Virus record (IMG/VR): IMGVR_UViG_3300020020_000072
Location: 1 to 45,105 of that record
Source: a virus
Length of the DNA stretch: 45,105 nucleotides
Reading direction: 5' to 3' (one strand)
Notes under the pieces: generated by a model
Told to the model about the DNA's origin: nothing
Seen by the model: the letters and a program-made list of their open reading frames with translations, nothing else
Databases searched by the model: none
Made by a program: the position numbers and the translations under genes
Shown here: positions 31,834 through 39,480 of the stretch, one piece after another
Position numbering within the stretch: the first letter of the stretch is position 1
Layout: every line of letters starts with the position of its first letter

Positions 31834-32810
31834 GTGACTGGTATCCGCTAGCATTCATTGACCCAGGAAACAATGCTGGGCCTTACACCGATCAAGGGGA
31901 ACCTAAGGGCCTTCTTCATACTACAGAGGGTAAGAGTTTCCTAGGTGCCCGAGGCGCCTATGTTGCCAACAACTCTTGGCCTCATTTTACATGCAGCTAT
32001 GAGCGTGGGTTCTTCCAGTGTTGGCAGCATAACCCTCTTAGCTTGGCATCTCGAGCACTACGTAATACCTCTGCACCTGGTGAGGTAGGTAGAGATAACG
32101 TAGTGCAGATTGAACTGGTCGGTACTGCTAATACCGCTAACAAGCATTGGGGTGACCAGTACGTAGAGAACTTCCCTACCGGTTACAAGAATGGTATCAA
32201 GGAGTTGATGAAGTTCATTGAGCAGCAGAGAGGTGTGCCGCCTATCTGCAATGTGACGTTCTTGTCATACCCTGACTCCTATGGCAACAACGGTGTGCGC
32301 CTTAACGCTGCTCAGTGGGATTCTTACACTGGCTGGCTTGGTCATCAGCACGCTGTTGAGAATCTTCATGGTGACCCTGGCCTAATTGCTATTGACTACC
32401 TACTCGATCGAGGGGATTGGTTCGACATGGATAAGCAGGAATTCTTTAATGCACTGGATGAGTACAACCAGTTCCGTGCTATTGTAGATAACCTTGTCAC
32501 TCCTGGCGTGGGTGACAAGATGACACCGGCTGGTGCTTCTAGCTATATTCATGAGGCTACATACTGGCCATTCGTTAACGGGCTGATGAGGCCCATTATC
32601 TGTACCACAACCGAGAACCCTACCTTGTGGTACATGGTTGGCCCGGGACTCTGGAAGGCTGGCCCGTTCACTGCTATTGAATGTGAGGATTTGGTTGCAG
32701 CCGAAGTGGCATCGTTCCACCGGACTACCGATCCAACGTGGCGTCCATTCAGGATTGATGAGTGGGTCATGGATAAGTGCAAGCTCTACTATGAGCATCT
32801 CCCCGTGTAA
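31830..32810 (+). CDS. Endolysin: N-acetylmuramoyl-L-alanine amidase (326 aa)
   Basis: Amidase_2/PGRP-type zinc amidase: first zinc His in GLLHTTEG (His30), central VVQIELVG (Glu95 region), and the C-terminal zinc motif GHQHAVENLHGDPG (171-184; His180 and Asp182 region). It cleaves the bond between muramic acid and the stem peptide. Residues from about 200 on form a separate domain with Trp/aromatic content, probably cell-wall binding. No signal peptide, so release depends on the membrane proteins encoded just downstream. Confidence 0.88.
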   Translation: MSDWYPLAFIDPGNNAGPYTDQGEPKGLLHTTEGKSFLGARGAYVANNSWPHFTCSYERGFFQCWQHNPLSLASRALRNTSAPGEVGRDNVVQIELVGTANTANKHWGDQYVENFPTGYKNGIKELMKFIEQQRGVPPICNVTFLSYPDSYGNNGVRLNAAQWDSYTGWLGHQHAVENLHGDPGLIAIDYLLDRGDWFDMDKQEFFNALDEYNQFRAIVDNLVTPGVGDKMTPAGASSYIHEATYWPFVNGLMRPIICTTTENPTLWYMVGPGLWKAGPFTAIECEDLVAAEVASFHRTTDPTWRPFRIDEWVMDKCKLYYEHLPV

Positions 32811-32840
32811 ATCCATCTCCAACGTATAAAGGTGAGTGTA

Positions 32841-33359
32841 GTGGCGGACACAGAAAGAGACTTCCGACCTGTTCCTGATCCAACACTGCTCACGACAGAG
32901 CAACTACACCGTGAAATTGCTGCCCTTCGAGAGTTTGTGCTTGGAGAAATCCGACACGTAGGGGAGCTAAGTAATGAAAGATTTAAGGCTGTCGACGAGC
33001 AGTTCTATGCTGTATCCGAGAGGACAAAGGAGCAGAAGGAAGACGGTCGGCTCGCTCTGGACGCCGCCTTCCAATCGGCTAAGGATGCCGTTGCCTTGCA
33101 AACAGAAGCATCCGAGAAAGCCATCGCTAAGTCTGAAGCAGCGACCACCAAACAAATCGATGCCCTAGGAGTGGTCGTAGAGAAGTCTAGCCAAGCTAAA
33201 GACGAGAAGATTGACGACCTTAAGACTAGGTTGGATAAGCTGGAAGGTCGGCGGGAAGGTGTAAGTTCTAGTACCGCATTGCTGCTAGCCATCGTAGGTG
33301 CTCTAGCTGCTGTTGCAGTTATCGTATCTATTGTAGTTGCACTCTCACAAGGAGCTTAA
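32841..33359 (+). CDS. Coiled-coil membrane protein, lysis cassette (172 aa)
   Basis: GTG 32841 has AAAGGTGAG before it. A GTG at 32832 is alternative. Long helical coiled coil (about residues 20-135) ends in a single transmembrane segment (STALLLAIVGALAAVAVIVS) and a short tail. Tail-anchored topology with a large helical domain resembles some phage membrane proteins placed between endolysin and holin; spanin-like or holin-modulating roles are possible but unproven. Confidence 0.65.
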   Translation: MADTERDFRPVPDPTLLTTEQLHREIAALREFVLGEIRHVGELSNERFKAVDEQFYAVSERTKEQKEDGRLALDAAFQSAKDAVALQTEASEKAIAKSEAATTKQIDALGVVVEKSSQAKDEKIDDLKTRLDKLEGRREGVSSSTALLLAIVGALAAVAVIVSIVVALSQGA

Positions 33360-33361
33360 CA

Positions 33362-33526
33362 ATGCATGTGATCGTGTTGCTTCTGTGGATGGCATCTGTC
33401 ATCCTGCTAGCCATCGCCGCTCTACTACCAAGACCTGTCAAGTTGGAGTGGCTAGGCGTATGTCTGTTCGACCTGTGGCTCGGGTTGCAGTTCCTTATCG
33501 AGACCACTGATCCTATCACATTCTAA
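33362..33526 (+). CDS. Two-segment membrane protein, holin candidate (54 aa)
   Basis: ATG 33362 with AAGGAG 7 nt upstream. Two hydrophobic stretches, about 2-22 (HVIVLLLWMASVILLAIAAL) and 30-46 (WLGVCLFDLWLGLQFLI), separated by a basic turn (PRPVK). Size, topology and place right after the endolysin fit a small class II-type holin. It is too short for routine gene calling. Stop coupled by TAATG to the next gene. Confidence 0.65.
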   Translation: MHVIVLLLWMASVILLAIAALLPRPVKLEWLGVCLFDLWLGLQFLIETTDPITF

Positions 33527-33714
33527 TGCCGCTAGAAAAGGGTAAGAGCAAGAAGGTCGTCTCACGGAACATCAGTCGTGAAGTTCACGCTGGTAAGAGT
33601 CAGGAGCAAGCTGTGGCGATCGCAATGAACAAGGCAGGCAAGGGTAAGCCTAAGGCTAAGGCCAAGAAGAAGACTACTAAGAAGGCTGCCCCTAGGAGAA
33701 AGTCTGGTTACTAA
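33526..33714 (+). CDS. Basic DUF6496-like protein (62 aa)
   Basis: N-terminal MPLEKGKSKKVVSRNISREV followed by AGKSQEQAVAIAMNKAGK matches the short DUF6496 pattern seen in many phages. The C-terminus is a run of Lys/Ala repeats and KSGY. It probably binds nucleic acid; function unknown. Coupled by TAATG to both neighbours. Confidence 0.75.
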   Translation: MPLEKGKSKKVVSRNISREVHAGKSQEQAVAIAMNKAGKGKPKAKAKKKTTKKAAPRRKSGY

Positions 33715-34295
33715 TGTCCACTGTTGAGTACCGGTGCCCTGACTGTGGGCACCGCCTATTCGCTGAGCCTCACTCTCCTATCAAGTACCCATGCCCTAAC
33801 GTTGGTGTTGAGTACACTGATGGTGATGGGCGTATTCACCAGGAAGCTATCATGGTCCAGGTGGAAGAGTTCCAGGGGCCTAACTTCCTGTTCAAGGATA
33901 TTGGGGAAGCGGCTCCTGGTAAGACTGGGATCGTTACTCAGGGAGCTACAGGTGGCGACCTAGGTGCAACTAACGTGACGCCCGTTCTCGTGATGTCTAA
34001 GCCTGTCGAGATGACAGAAGAGGAAGAGCTAGAGTTCCTTAGGAAGCAGTTTGAGCGTATCACTCGTCAGCCTGCTGACCGGCGGTATAAGGCCCCACGT
34101 CTCCGACAGGAGATTGAGGACCTGGAACGGGCTGCTACTCCGGAACCTAGTGAAACTGTTAACGAGGACATGGAGGCGTTGCGAGCAGAGTTCAGAGAAG
34201 AGTTCAAGCAAGAGTTTAAGGCTAGTCTACTAGACGAACTGCGGGCAGAACTGCTTGCAGAACTTAAGGGAGAGAACGGCGATGCACGAGAATGA
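33714..34295 (+). CDS. Zinc-ribbon and coiled-coil protein (193 aa)
   Basis: N-terminal zinc-ribbon-like part YRCPDCGHRLF (Cys8, Cys11) with another Cys at PYPCPN-like position near 27, then a loop region, then a long acidic helix (about 140-190, repeated EFKEELRAELL-like units). Could be a regulator or virion-associated protein. Function unknown. Confidence 0.6.
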   Translation: MSTVEYRCPDCGHRLFAEPHSPIKYPCPNVGVEYTDGDGRIHQEAIMVQVEEFQGPNFLFKDIGEAAPGKTGIVTQGATGGDLGATNVTPVLVMSKPVEMTEEEELEFLRKQFERITRQPADRRYKAPRLRQEIEDLERAATPEPSETVNEDMEALRAEFREEFKQEFKASLLDELRAELLAELKGENGDARE

Positions 34296-34773
34296 GAACC
34301 TGCCCGAAGATCATCCGCATCACGTTACCGACTTTGGTGACATCCGTGATGAGGCTCACATGCCGCCCGGTAATCCTATTGGCGGTCCTGTTCCCACACA
34401 GGCAGAGCTTGAAGAGGCTAACCTGATTGTGGAAGAGAAGCGTGGTACTGCTGTGACAGAGAATGACCGTACTGACGAACAGGAAGAGGACCTGATCCAT
34501 AAGCATCATCAGGGTGCTAGCTCTTGGATTAGTGATCCTGAGGCAGTGTCATCTGACCCTACCCAGGCTGTCCAGCCTGGGTATGATGAAGAAGCACAGA
34601 CTGGTGCTGGTGCTGAGGCTACTACTGAGCCTTACGATCCCACCCAGTATACTATTGCCCAGGTGGAAGAGCACGCTCGGGCACATCCGGAAGAGGTTGG
34701 GGACCTGCTCCAACGGGAACGTGACAGTGCCGCTCCCCGTTCGTCTCTGATCACCAAGTTGGAGGGTATGTAA
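34282..34773 (+). CDS. Acidic protein (163 aa), unknown
   Basis: ATG 34282 (MHENENLPEDHPHHVTDFGD), with GGGAG upstream, overlaps the previous gene by 14 nt. Very acidic and His/Gln-rich, probably disordered, ending in a folded helical segment (YTIAQVEEHARAHPEEVGDL). Related endings occur in small phage proteins near head or tail genes. No function assigned. Confidence 0.6.
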   Translation: MHENENLPEDHPHHVTDFGDIRDEAHMPPGNPIGGPVPTQAELEEANLIVEEKRGTAVTENDRTDEQEEDLIHKHHQGASSWISDPEAVSSDPTQAVQPGYDEEAQTGAGAEATTEPYDPTQYTIAQVEEHARAHPEEVGDLLQRERDSAAPRSSLITKLEGM

Positions 34774-34779
34774 GCCCAT

Positions 34780-35001
34780 ATGTTGAACCGTATCATCGAG
34801 TACCTGCCACAGATGAAGAAGTCTATTGTGGCAGGTGTCGCTACGGGTTCTACTGCCTTTGGCGCCGTGCAACGTGATGGTGTTACTTGGCAGGAATGGG
34901 GCTACGTAGTGGCGACAGGTATCGGCGCCGGTTTCCTGGCCTGGGTGGCCAAGAACGCCGGTACCACTACTCAACCGACAGCCGCAGAGCCGCCCGTATA
35001 G
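34780..35001 (+). CDS. Holin-like membrane protein (73 aa)
   Basis: Contains one hydrophobic Gly/Ala-rich segment near residues 15-28 and a second around 41-58 (WGYVVATGIGAGFLAWVAKN) joined by DGVTWQEW, a pattern common in actinophage holins. It is the last gene of the structural block and precedes a strong terminator. With the 54-aa two-segment protein it gives two holin candidates. Confidence 0.65.
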   Translation: MLNRIIEYLPQMKKSIVAGVATGSTAFGAVQRDGVTWQEWGYVVATGIGAGFLAWVAKNAGTTTQPTAAEPPV

Positions 35002-35034
35002 TATGTTTATATAGGCGACCACTACAGCTAAGAA

Positions 35035-35075
35035 AGAGGCCCCCAGTCTGGCGTCACACCAGGCTGAGGGCCTCT
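35035..35075. terminator. Bidirectional terminator between converging blocks
   Basis: AGAGGCCC (35035-35042) pairs with GGGCCTCT (35068-35075), with further CAG/CTG and CTGG (35048-35051) / CCAG (35059-35062) inside. It lies between the last + strand gene and the last - strand gene, so it probably ends transcription from both sides. Confidence 0.8.
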
Positions 35076-35091
35076 TCATGTACTGCTTTAA

Positions 35092-35364
35092 TTATCCTCT
35101 ACCAATCAACCTCTTCAAGATGCTAGGCACACCAGGCTTGGCGGCATGAGGCTTGAACCCTGCCTCGATTAGCGTCTTACCGTCAACGATCATAGCCTGC
35201 CGACAGATATGGACAGCACGTTCAATGTGCTTTAGCTCCAACAGGGACGGGATGTAGGTGTTGTAAGCATGGACGTCCATGATGTGATTGTTAGCTATCC
35301 GGATAATCTTCCAGCGTGCGTCCAATCGCTTCTGCTTGTCCGTTGATGACAGCTTGTGCCGCAT
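35092..35364 (-). CDS. Unknown basic protein (90 aa)
   Basis: ATG 35364 (MRHKLSSTDKQKRLDARWKI) is preceded by GGAGG, while the longer in-frame reading is a shadow of the next gene. Overlaps that gene by 74 nt. Basic, helical protein ending in KLIGRG-like residues; no domain recognised. Confidence 0.6.
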   Translation of the reverse strand: MRHKLSSTDKQKRLDARWKIIRIANNHIMDVHAYNTYIPSLLELKHIERAVHICRQAMIVDGKTLIEAGFKPHAAKPGVPSILKRLIGRG

Positions 35365-35581
35365 CCCTGTCTGCCTCCAATACTTCCACATAGGCCAGCA
35401 AACTCTTGATGATCCTGAGGTTACTCTTAACCTGTATCCCTGCAAGGTCCAACATCTTAGCAACGTCGTCACGGGCTACGTCAGGCCCAGGCATAGAGAA
35501 CGGGTGGATTCCATAGTGAGCAACTAGAGCCTCGTTCAACTCGATGAACGTATCTAGCGCATATAGTGTTGCGGGCCTCAT
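35291..35581 (-). CDS. Unknown protein (96 aa)
   Basis: ATG 35581 overlaps the stop of the upstream 57-aa gene as TAATG. Helical acidic protein (MRPATLYALDTFIELNEALV at the start; a DRDAAQAVINGQAEAI-type helix at the end). No family recognised. Confidence 0.65.
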   Translation of the reverse strand: MRPATLYALDTFIELNEALVAHYGIHPFSMPGPDVARDDVAKMLDLAGIQVKSNLRIIKSLLAYVEVLEADRDAAQAVINGQAEAIGRTLEDYPDS

Positions 35582-35754
35582 TACTTCTTTCCTTCTGCCT
35601 TGTCGATCCGGGCCTGTGACCTAGCCACAGCCCGAGCATACGTTCGCCTGGCTGTCACACTGTCAGCCCTGGCTAGCTGCTTCTGCCAGTGTGCCTTATC
35701 GACCCTAGCAGCATTGGCCTCTTCACGTAGCTGTCTCTCGGGGCGCTTACTCAT
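35581..35754 (-). CDS. Small basic helical protein (57 aa)
   Basis: Product MSKRPERQLREEANAARVDK... is a continuous charged helix ending EGKK. Both ends are coupled: ATG 35754 overlaps the upstream stop as TAATG, and its own stop overlaps the downstream ATG the same way. Just under the usual size cut-off. Function unknown; nucleic-acid binding is plausible from charge. Confidence 0.65.
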   Translation of the reverse strand: MSKRPERQLREEANAARVDKAHWQKQLARADSVTARRTYARAVARSQARIDKAEGKK

Positions 35755-36020
35755 TAGAGACCCCTATTAATTTCCCTGTGTCGGAGGGTTTCAATCAACC
35801 CAAGGGTCTCATGGTACTCTTGTCCGTCATTTGCAAACGCCATGTAAACTGTCTTGCCATCAAGCTTCATGGTGGCAACGCCAACAAATGTATCAATGTT
35901 CATGTACTCGTACGTCGGCCTACCATCGGCAGTAGCACCAGCCTTAAGGTACTTCTTGATAGCATCCCTAAGCTCAGAGTCAGCTTCAAAGAGAGTAGAG
36001 TCAGTTGTCTTGGTCATCAT
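35754..36020 (-). CDS. Unknown protein (88 aa)
   Basis: Begins MMTKTTDSTLFEADSELRDA and contains a beta-rich middle (EYMNIDTFVGVATMKLDGKT) and helical end. Overlaps the glycosylase stop by 4 nt (ATGA) and couples to the 57-aa gene. No family recognised. Confidence 0.65.
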   Translation of the reverse strand: MMTKTTDSTLFEADSELRDAIKKYLKAGATADGRPTYEYMNIDTFVGVATMKLDGKTVYMAFANDGQEYHETLGLIETLRHREINRGL

Positions 36021-36853
36021 AAATCCAATCTAAGTTGGGGCGGAGGCATGTACCTCCACTTGCTGTCAATGTTCCACTTTCTCATGCACGCTTTGTCTGC
36101 ACACACCGGGGGCTGCACGGGTACTCCCCATTCGTTACAGTAGATACACCTACCCATCTCGAAGTGGTTACCTTCTAATAGTAGCAGCCTGAACATCCAC
36201 AGGTCAGTCTTCCACCGTTCATACACCTGTGTATCATTAGCTCTCAGGATGTAGCTAGGGTGATGCACGCAGTACACCCGCTTGCCGTGTATCTTAATCT
36301 CCTGTGATCGGGTGTACTTGGTGGCATGAGGGATCAGTGTCTCCATAGCTGTAGTCCCACACACCAGGACTCGTTCCGCATCAGCGTACTCTAACTGATC
36401 CTTTAAGTTCTTCCGACATGCATCTATGTGAGTGGACGTCACCTTGTTGTTAGGTGGAGCGCAGCACACCACGTTCATGTAGTAGGCAGTGGTAGGATTT
36501 ATACCAGTACGCCTTAGCTCGTTGCGTAACAGTGTACCAGCCGGGCCTACGAACGGGACGTTCTTAGCGTCCTCCACTCTGCCAGGTGCCATACCTAGCA
36601 CAATGAAGCTAGAGGTCTTAGTGGTTGTATCGCCAGCCTGGTCTGTTGGGGAAGATAGCCCGGGTGGCTCTTGCCCACGGTGCTTCGGGTGTGGGTCCTG
36701 GGTCGAGGTTGGGGACTGAGACTGTTCCGGTGAAGGTGTGTGTTCCCGGATCGTCGGCACGCTCATCGGGACCGGTTTCCGGCAGCACTCCCTCAGCGTG
36801 CATGCTTGGCAATTCAGGATTTGCGTCCTGATCTGGTTCAAGGACTTCGACAT
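36017..36853 (-). CDS. Family-4 uracil-DNA glycosylase (278 aa)
   Basis: Removes uracil from DNA. Family-4 features: iron-sulphur cysteines CQAC (Cys15, Cys18) and Cys131/Cys146 in VVCCAPPNNK...IDACRKNL; motif A GMAPGRVED (87-95) followed by PFVGPAGTLL; and catalytic-site motif HHPSYILR (197-204). Unusual additions are a Pro/Ser/Thr-rich linker at about 28-80 and a C-terminal zinc-finger-like segment (CIYCNEWG...VCADKACMRK). A perfect AAGGAGG precedes ATG 36853, which lies 236 nt inside the upstream gene. It probably repairs deaminated or misincorporated bases in phage DNA. Confidence 0.88.
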   Translation of the reverse strand: MSKSLNQIRTQILNCQACTLRECCRKPVPMSVPTIREHTPSPEQSQSPTSTQDPHPKHRGQEPPGLSSPTDQAGDTTTKTSSFIVLGMAPGRVEDAKNVPFVGPAGTLLRNELRRTGINPTTAYYMNVVCCAPPNNKVTSTHIDACRKNLKDQLEYADAERVLVCGTTAMETLIPHATKYTRSQEIKIHGKRVYCVHHPSYILRANDTQVYERWKTDLWMFRLLLLEGNHFEMGRCIYCNEWGVPVQPPVCADKACMRKWNIDSKWRYMPPPQLRLDL

Positions 36854-37292
36854 TAGGAACCTCCTTCGACTTAAAGCAGTGGAACCTCAGCTTGACGTCA
36901 CCCTTAGGCATGCCCGTTGTGTCGATAGTTGTATCAAGAGTCAGGGCCTCATCAGTGAACGTGACACCCTCATACTCCTGCTTCAACACCTTCTCCACTG
37001 CACCTTCGAGTGCCTGTTGGAATCCCTCTGTCTTCATCAGAGTATCCATCGGCATCTTCTCATCAACCATCTGCGCCAACATATTCCACATGCAAGCGTA
37101 GCAATACTGGTGATCGCCACCCTGCTTGTTGGACAGCGAGATATTAAGGACTAGCTGGTTTTCTTCATCAGGGAAGTATTCGTACGTCTTGCCTTTGAAC
37201 GTCCCGCCAGGTGATTCCACGTACACGCCAGGACCGAGAGCCTCAACAGTGTAGACTTCCTCGCCACAGTTATCACACTCGTACTTAATCAT
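36618..37292 (-). CDS. Zinc-ribbon protein (224 aa), unknown
   Basis: N-terminal CxxC (YECDNCGEEVY, residues 4-14) and a second CYAC around 63-66 form a likely zinc ribbon. Then a beta/alpha domain (EYEGVTFTDEALTLDTTIDT) and, in the last about 78 residues, a Pro/Thr-rich tail that shares its DNA with the glycosylase N-terminus in another frame. No family recognised. Its start overlaps the stop of the 42-aa gene by 8 nt. Confidence 0.65.
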   Translation of the reverse strand: MIKYECDNCGEEVYTVEALGPGVYVESPGGTFKGKTYEYFPDEENQLVLNISLSNKQGGDHQYCYACMWNMLAQMVDEKMPMDTLMKTEGFQQALEGAVEKVLKQEYEGVTFTDEALTLDTTIDTTGMPKGDVKLRFHCFKSKEVPNVEVLEPDQDANPELPSMHAEGVLPETGPDERADDPGTHTFTGTVSVPNLDPGPTPEAPWARATRAIFPNRPGWRYNH

Positions 37293-37413
37293 TAGTCTTC
37301 TCCAACGTCACTCGGATGAACGGTAGAGGGTAGATGTGATAGATGGGGTCATTACGATCGGCGTAGAAACCAATGACACCATATCTCCATGAGGACTGTA
37401 CAGAAATCTTCAT
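37285..37413 (-). CDS. Small protein (42 aa), unknown
   Basis: ATG 37413 with AGGAGACGAGTG before it, in a TGATG overlap with the zinc-motif gene. Product starts MKISVQSSWRYGVIGFYADR, beta-rich, with a length and composition of a real small protein. It overlaps the next start by 8 nt. Too short for routine calling. Confidence 0.6.
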   Translation of the reverse strand: MKISVQSSWRYGVIGFYADRNDPIYHIYPLPFIRVTLEKTND

Positions 37414-37574
37414 CACTCGTCTCCTAGGACAATGTTACTCGGGATCACTAGTGCTCCCCACCCAATGCACTTGGTACACAAGTTCCATTTAAACAACCAG
37501 TTATCTAAGTTGCTCGTGGGGTATGTGTACATCCCTCCCTTGCCATCACAGTATCCACACTTAATCCACTGCAT
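37413..37574 (-). CDS. DnaJ-type zinc-motif miniprotein (53 aa)
   Basis: ATG 37574 lies inside the end of the ERCC4 gene. Two knuckles CGYCDGKGG (residues 6-14) and CTKCIGWG (32-39), matching the CxxCxGxG pattern of the DnaJ zinc centre, make a single zinc-binding unit. Conserved glycines support a true fold. Role unknown; ribosome site weak, so translational coupling is likely. Confidence 0.65.
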   Translation of the reverse strand: MQWIKCGYCDGKGGMYTYPTSNLDNWLFKWNLCTKCIGWGALVIPSNIVLGDE

Positions 37575-38238
37575 CGAACACGTCCATGATCCCTTGTGCT
37601 AACTTAGGTCCTACACCTGGCACCATGATCAGGTCCTCGTACGTCACCTTTAACCCGAAGATCATCCCTAGATGTTTATAGATCATACCAGCTTGTTTTG
37701 GACCCACCCGGGGTAGGGATTGGTAGAGCCATCTGACATAGTCTGGGTTTCGTACTGTCCCGTAAAGCTCAGATGCGGCTGCTCCAACTGCTCTTCTATC
37801 GAGAGAACTATGGTCCCCTTTGTCAGACCACAGCCGCAGAGAACGGAGATAGTCAACTGTGTCGGTGATTGAATCAGATGTCTGAACCTGAATACCCCGC
37901 AACTGCACGGAGGTAAGGTAGTTTCGATGCTGTGTTCTAGACCATGTGTAACTACGTCCGGTGTTTCCGTAGGCTCCATACAATTCACCTTCTGTCGTCC
38001 ACTGTTGCCTCCCCTCTAACAGTAGGACCGCCACGTCCAACTGCTTCATCTGTATGTACTCTTTGTTAAGGCGATCATCCTTCATGGAGGACAGGAAGTC
38101 GTCAGGGAATGTCTTCCTCTGCACCCCGATAGTCCCGAGTTTACTGTTCCACATGATGTCCACACCATGATCCTCGGGGATCATAGAAATTACACCTAGA
38201 TCATGGAGGGCCTTAGGTTCAGTCGGCGAGATGAACAT
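37561..38238 (-). CDS. ERCC4/XPF-type nuclease with helix-hairpin-helix motifs (225 aa)
   Basis: The N-terminal domain has the ERCC4 nuclease signature in modified form: DIMWNSKLGTIGVQRKTFPDDFLSS (about residues 27-51 with GVQRKxxxDD replacing the usual ERKxxxD). The C-terminus has two helix-hairpin-helix DNA-binding motifs, LPRVGPKQAGMIYKHLG (about 175-191) and VPGVGPKLAQGIMDVF (206-221). It would cut branched or flap DNA during recombination or replication. ATG 38238 with AAGGTG upstream. The QRK variant, in place of ERK, deserves attention for activity. Confidence 0.82.
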   Translation of the reverse strand: MFISPTEPKALHDLGVISMIPEDHGVDIMWNSKLGTIGVQRKTFPDDFLSSMKDDRLNKEYIQMKQLDVAVLLLEGRQQWTTEGELYGAYGNTGRSYTWSRTQHRNYLTSVQLRGIQVQTSDSITDTVDYLRSLRLWSDKGDHSSLDRRAVGAAASELYGTVRNPDYVRWLYQSLPRVGPKQAGMIYKHLGMIFGLKVTYEDLIMVPGVGPKLAQGIMDVFDAVD

Positions 38239-38563
38239 CCGTCACCTTAGACATGTAGTAACCAAGGCTATTGTGATAAGGAACGAGAGTAGCGGTAAAG
38301 CTAATCTTCTTATTCTCCATGTCTTCATCCATAGCCTTAGGCAGTCGCCCAGACTTAAGTTTGATTTGCTTAGTCAACTTACGATGCTTAGAAGGTTCAT
38401 CTGTAGAGATATACCAGAATTCGTAGGGAGGTAAGGGGTTAGCCTGGTCCTTTAGATAGACAACTAGCCAATCCTTCCCGTTATGATGTCGTGGAGTACG
38501 TACACACCTAAGGGTTCCAGTTACGGTCCTACGCTCAGTGGTTTCTGTAGTGATCATCATCAC
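38219..38563 (-). CDS. Unknown protein, OB-fold-like (114 aa)
   Basis: Beta-rich protein (RRTVTGTLRCVRTPRHHNGK, then WLVVYLKDQANPL, KISFTATLVPYHN) ending in VTDVHLAD. The strand order and basic/aromatic residues would suit an OB-fold such as a single-strand-binding protein, and it sits among recombination genes, but I see no decisive motif. Overlaps the ERCC4 start by 20 nt. Confidence 0.6.
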   Translation of the reverse strand: MMMITTETTERRTVTGTLRCVRTPRHHNGKDWLVVYLKDQANPLPPYEFWYISTDEPSKHRKLTKQIKLKSGRLPKAMDEDMENKKISFTATLVPYHNSLGYYMSKVTDVHLAD

Positions 38564-38886
38564 ATCCCCGGGTAGAAGTCTTCATCCGTCAACCGGATGT
38601 ATGGCCCGATACGATTCTTGATACCTTCCTCCACCATAGCCATGAAGACAGGACCTTTCTCAGCATAGGCAGCGCCGCCAACCTTCATCCGCCACTCACT
38701 AATCTCCACAGCAGCATCAGCCATACGCTGACGGAGGACCAGTACCTCATTCAGTGCTTCCTCGGCAGCTTCCCTAGTCACCTTCCTGCTCCACCATCTG
38801 TTAGCTAGGTGGGTCAGCAGCGGGATGGTCCTGTTAGACTTGTACTTGATATCAACACCAGCAGCGGTGCTATGTAGCATGCTCAT
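38560..38886 (-). CDS. Unknown protein (108 aa)
   Basis: ATG 38886 (MSMLHSTAAGVDIKYKSNRT) has an excellent AGGAGAGG site, so the in-frame extension upstream is not used. Helical, charged protein with TREAAEEALNEVLVLRQRMA. No domain recognised; stop overlaps the next ATG. Confidence 0.65.
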   Translation of the reverse strand: MSMLHSTAAGVDIKYKSNRTIPLLTHLANRWWSRKVTREAAEEALNEVLVLRQRMADAAVEISEWRMKVGGAAYAEKGPVFMAMVEEGIKNRIGPYIRLTDEDFYPGM

Positions 38887-38897
38887 GATCACCTCTC

Positions 38898-39200
38898 CTA
38901 GTTCATGTTCAGGCCAGTGACAACATGACCTGTCCACACCATATCTCTTGGAACTTCCTTAGTCTCGTACAGCCTGTATACCTGCGAGAACAGCAACCAC
39001 CCGAAGTACGTAGCGCACTGTTCCAACATCATGTCGGGTAGTAGCCCCCACATCTGGAAGGACAATTGGACAACGACATGTTCCTCATCACTATCCTCTT
39101 CTCCTAGGGTACCTATGATATGGTATCCGACTGCTGACCCGGCCATGACGTTTAGCTCCGTGACTAGATCAAAGAGTGGTTTGCGTGTACGGCCAACCAT
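38898..39200 (-). CDS. Unknown protein (100 aa)
   Basis: ATG 39200 (MVGRTRKPLFDLVTELN) with GGAAG before it, overlapping the upstream gene by 32 nt. Contains an acidic loop (LGEEDSDEEHVVV) and hydrophobic Met/Leu-rich segments (FQMWGLLPDMMLEQC). No family recognised; soluble fold likely. Confidence 0.65.
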   Translation of the reverse strand: MVGRTRKPLFDLVTELNVMAGSAVGYHIIGTLGEEDSDEEHVVVQLSFQMWGLLPDMMLEQCATYFGWLLFSQVYRLYETKEVPRDMVWTGHVVTGLNMN

Positions 39201-39474
39201 CAAGCTTCCGTTCTCTGTAGCAGGGGCAGTAGCACACCACCCGCCAGCACATGTGGTGATCGTCCATCACACAGTGGTCACACTTCTTGCCGGTGTTCTT
39301 AGGGCGGGTACTACTTCCATTCCTCTTCTCCTTAAGCTCTTGTGTGTACTGTTCGTTACTCTTTCTCACCCATCCAGGTTGCTTGTTCATAACAAAGTCC
39401 GTCTCTGCCCAGTTAATAGGCTTTAGTGGTGGTGGCGGACGTTGGTCTAGACTCTTCCACTTGGCCTTAACCAT
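39169..39474 (-). CDS. Cys/His-rich zinc-finger-like protein (101 aa)
   Basis: Basic Pro-rich N-terminus (KSLDQRPPPPLKPINWAETD), then a dense Cys/His cluster at about 69-89 (CDHCVMDDHHMCWRVVCYCP) that would bind one or two zinc ions. DNA or RNA binding is plausible. It lies directly after the Sak4-like ATPase. No family recognised. Confidence 0.65.
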   Translation of the reverse strand: MVKAKWKSLDQRPPPPLKPINWAETDFVMNKQPGWVRKSNEQYTQELKEKRNGSSTRPKNTGKKCDHCVMDDHHMCWRVVCYCPCYRERKLDGWPYTQTTL

Positions 39475-39480
39475 TAGTCT

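Noticed and set aside
34549-35079. 176-codon - strand frame across the lysis end and terminator
   Set aside because: Runs through the strong terminator and antisense to the holin-like gene; no ribosome site.
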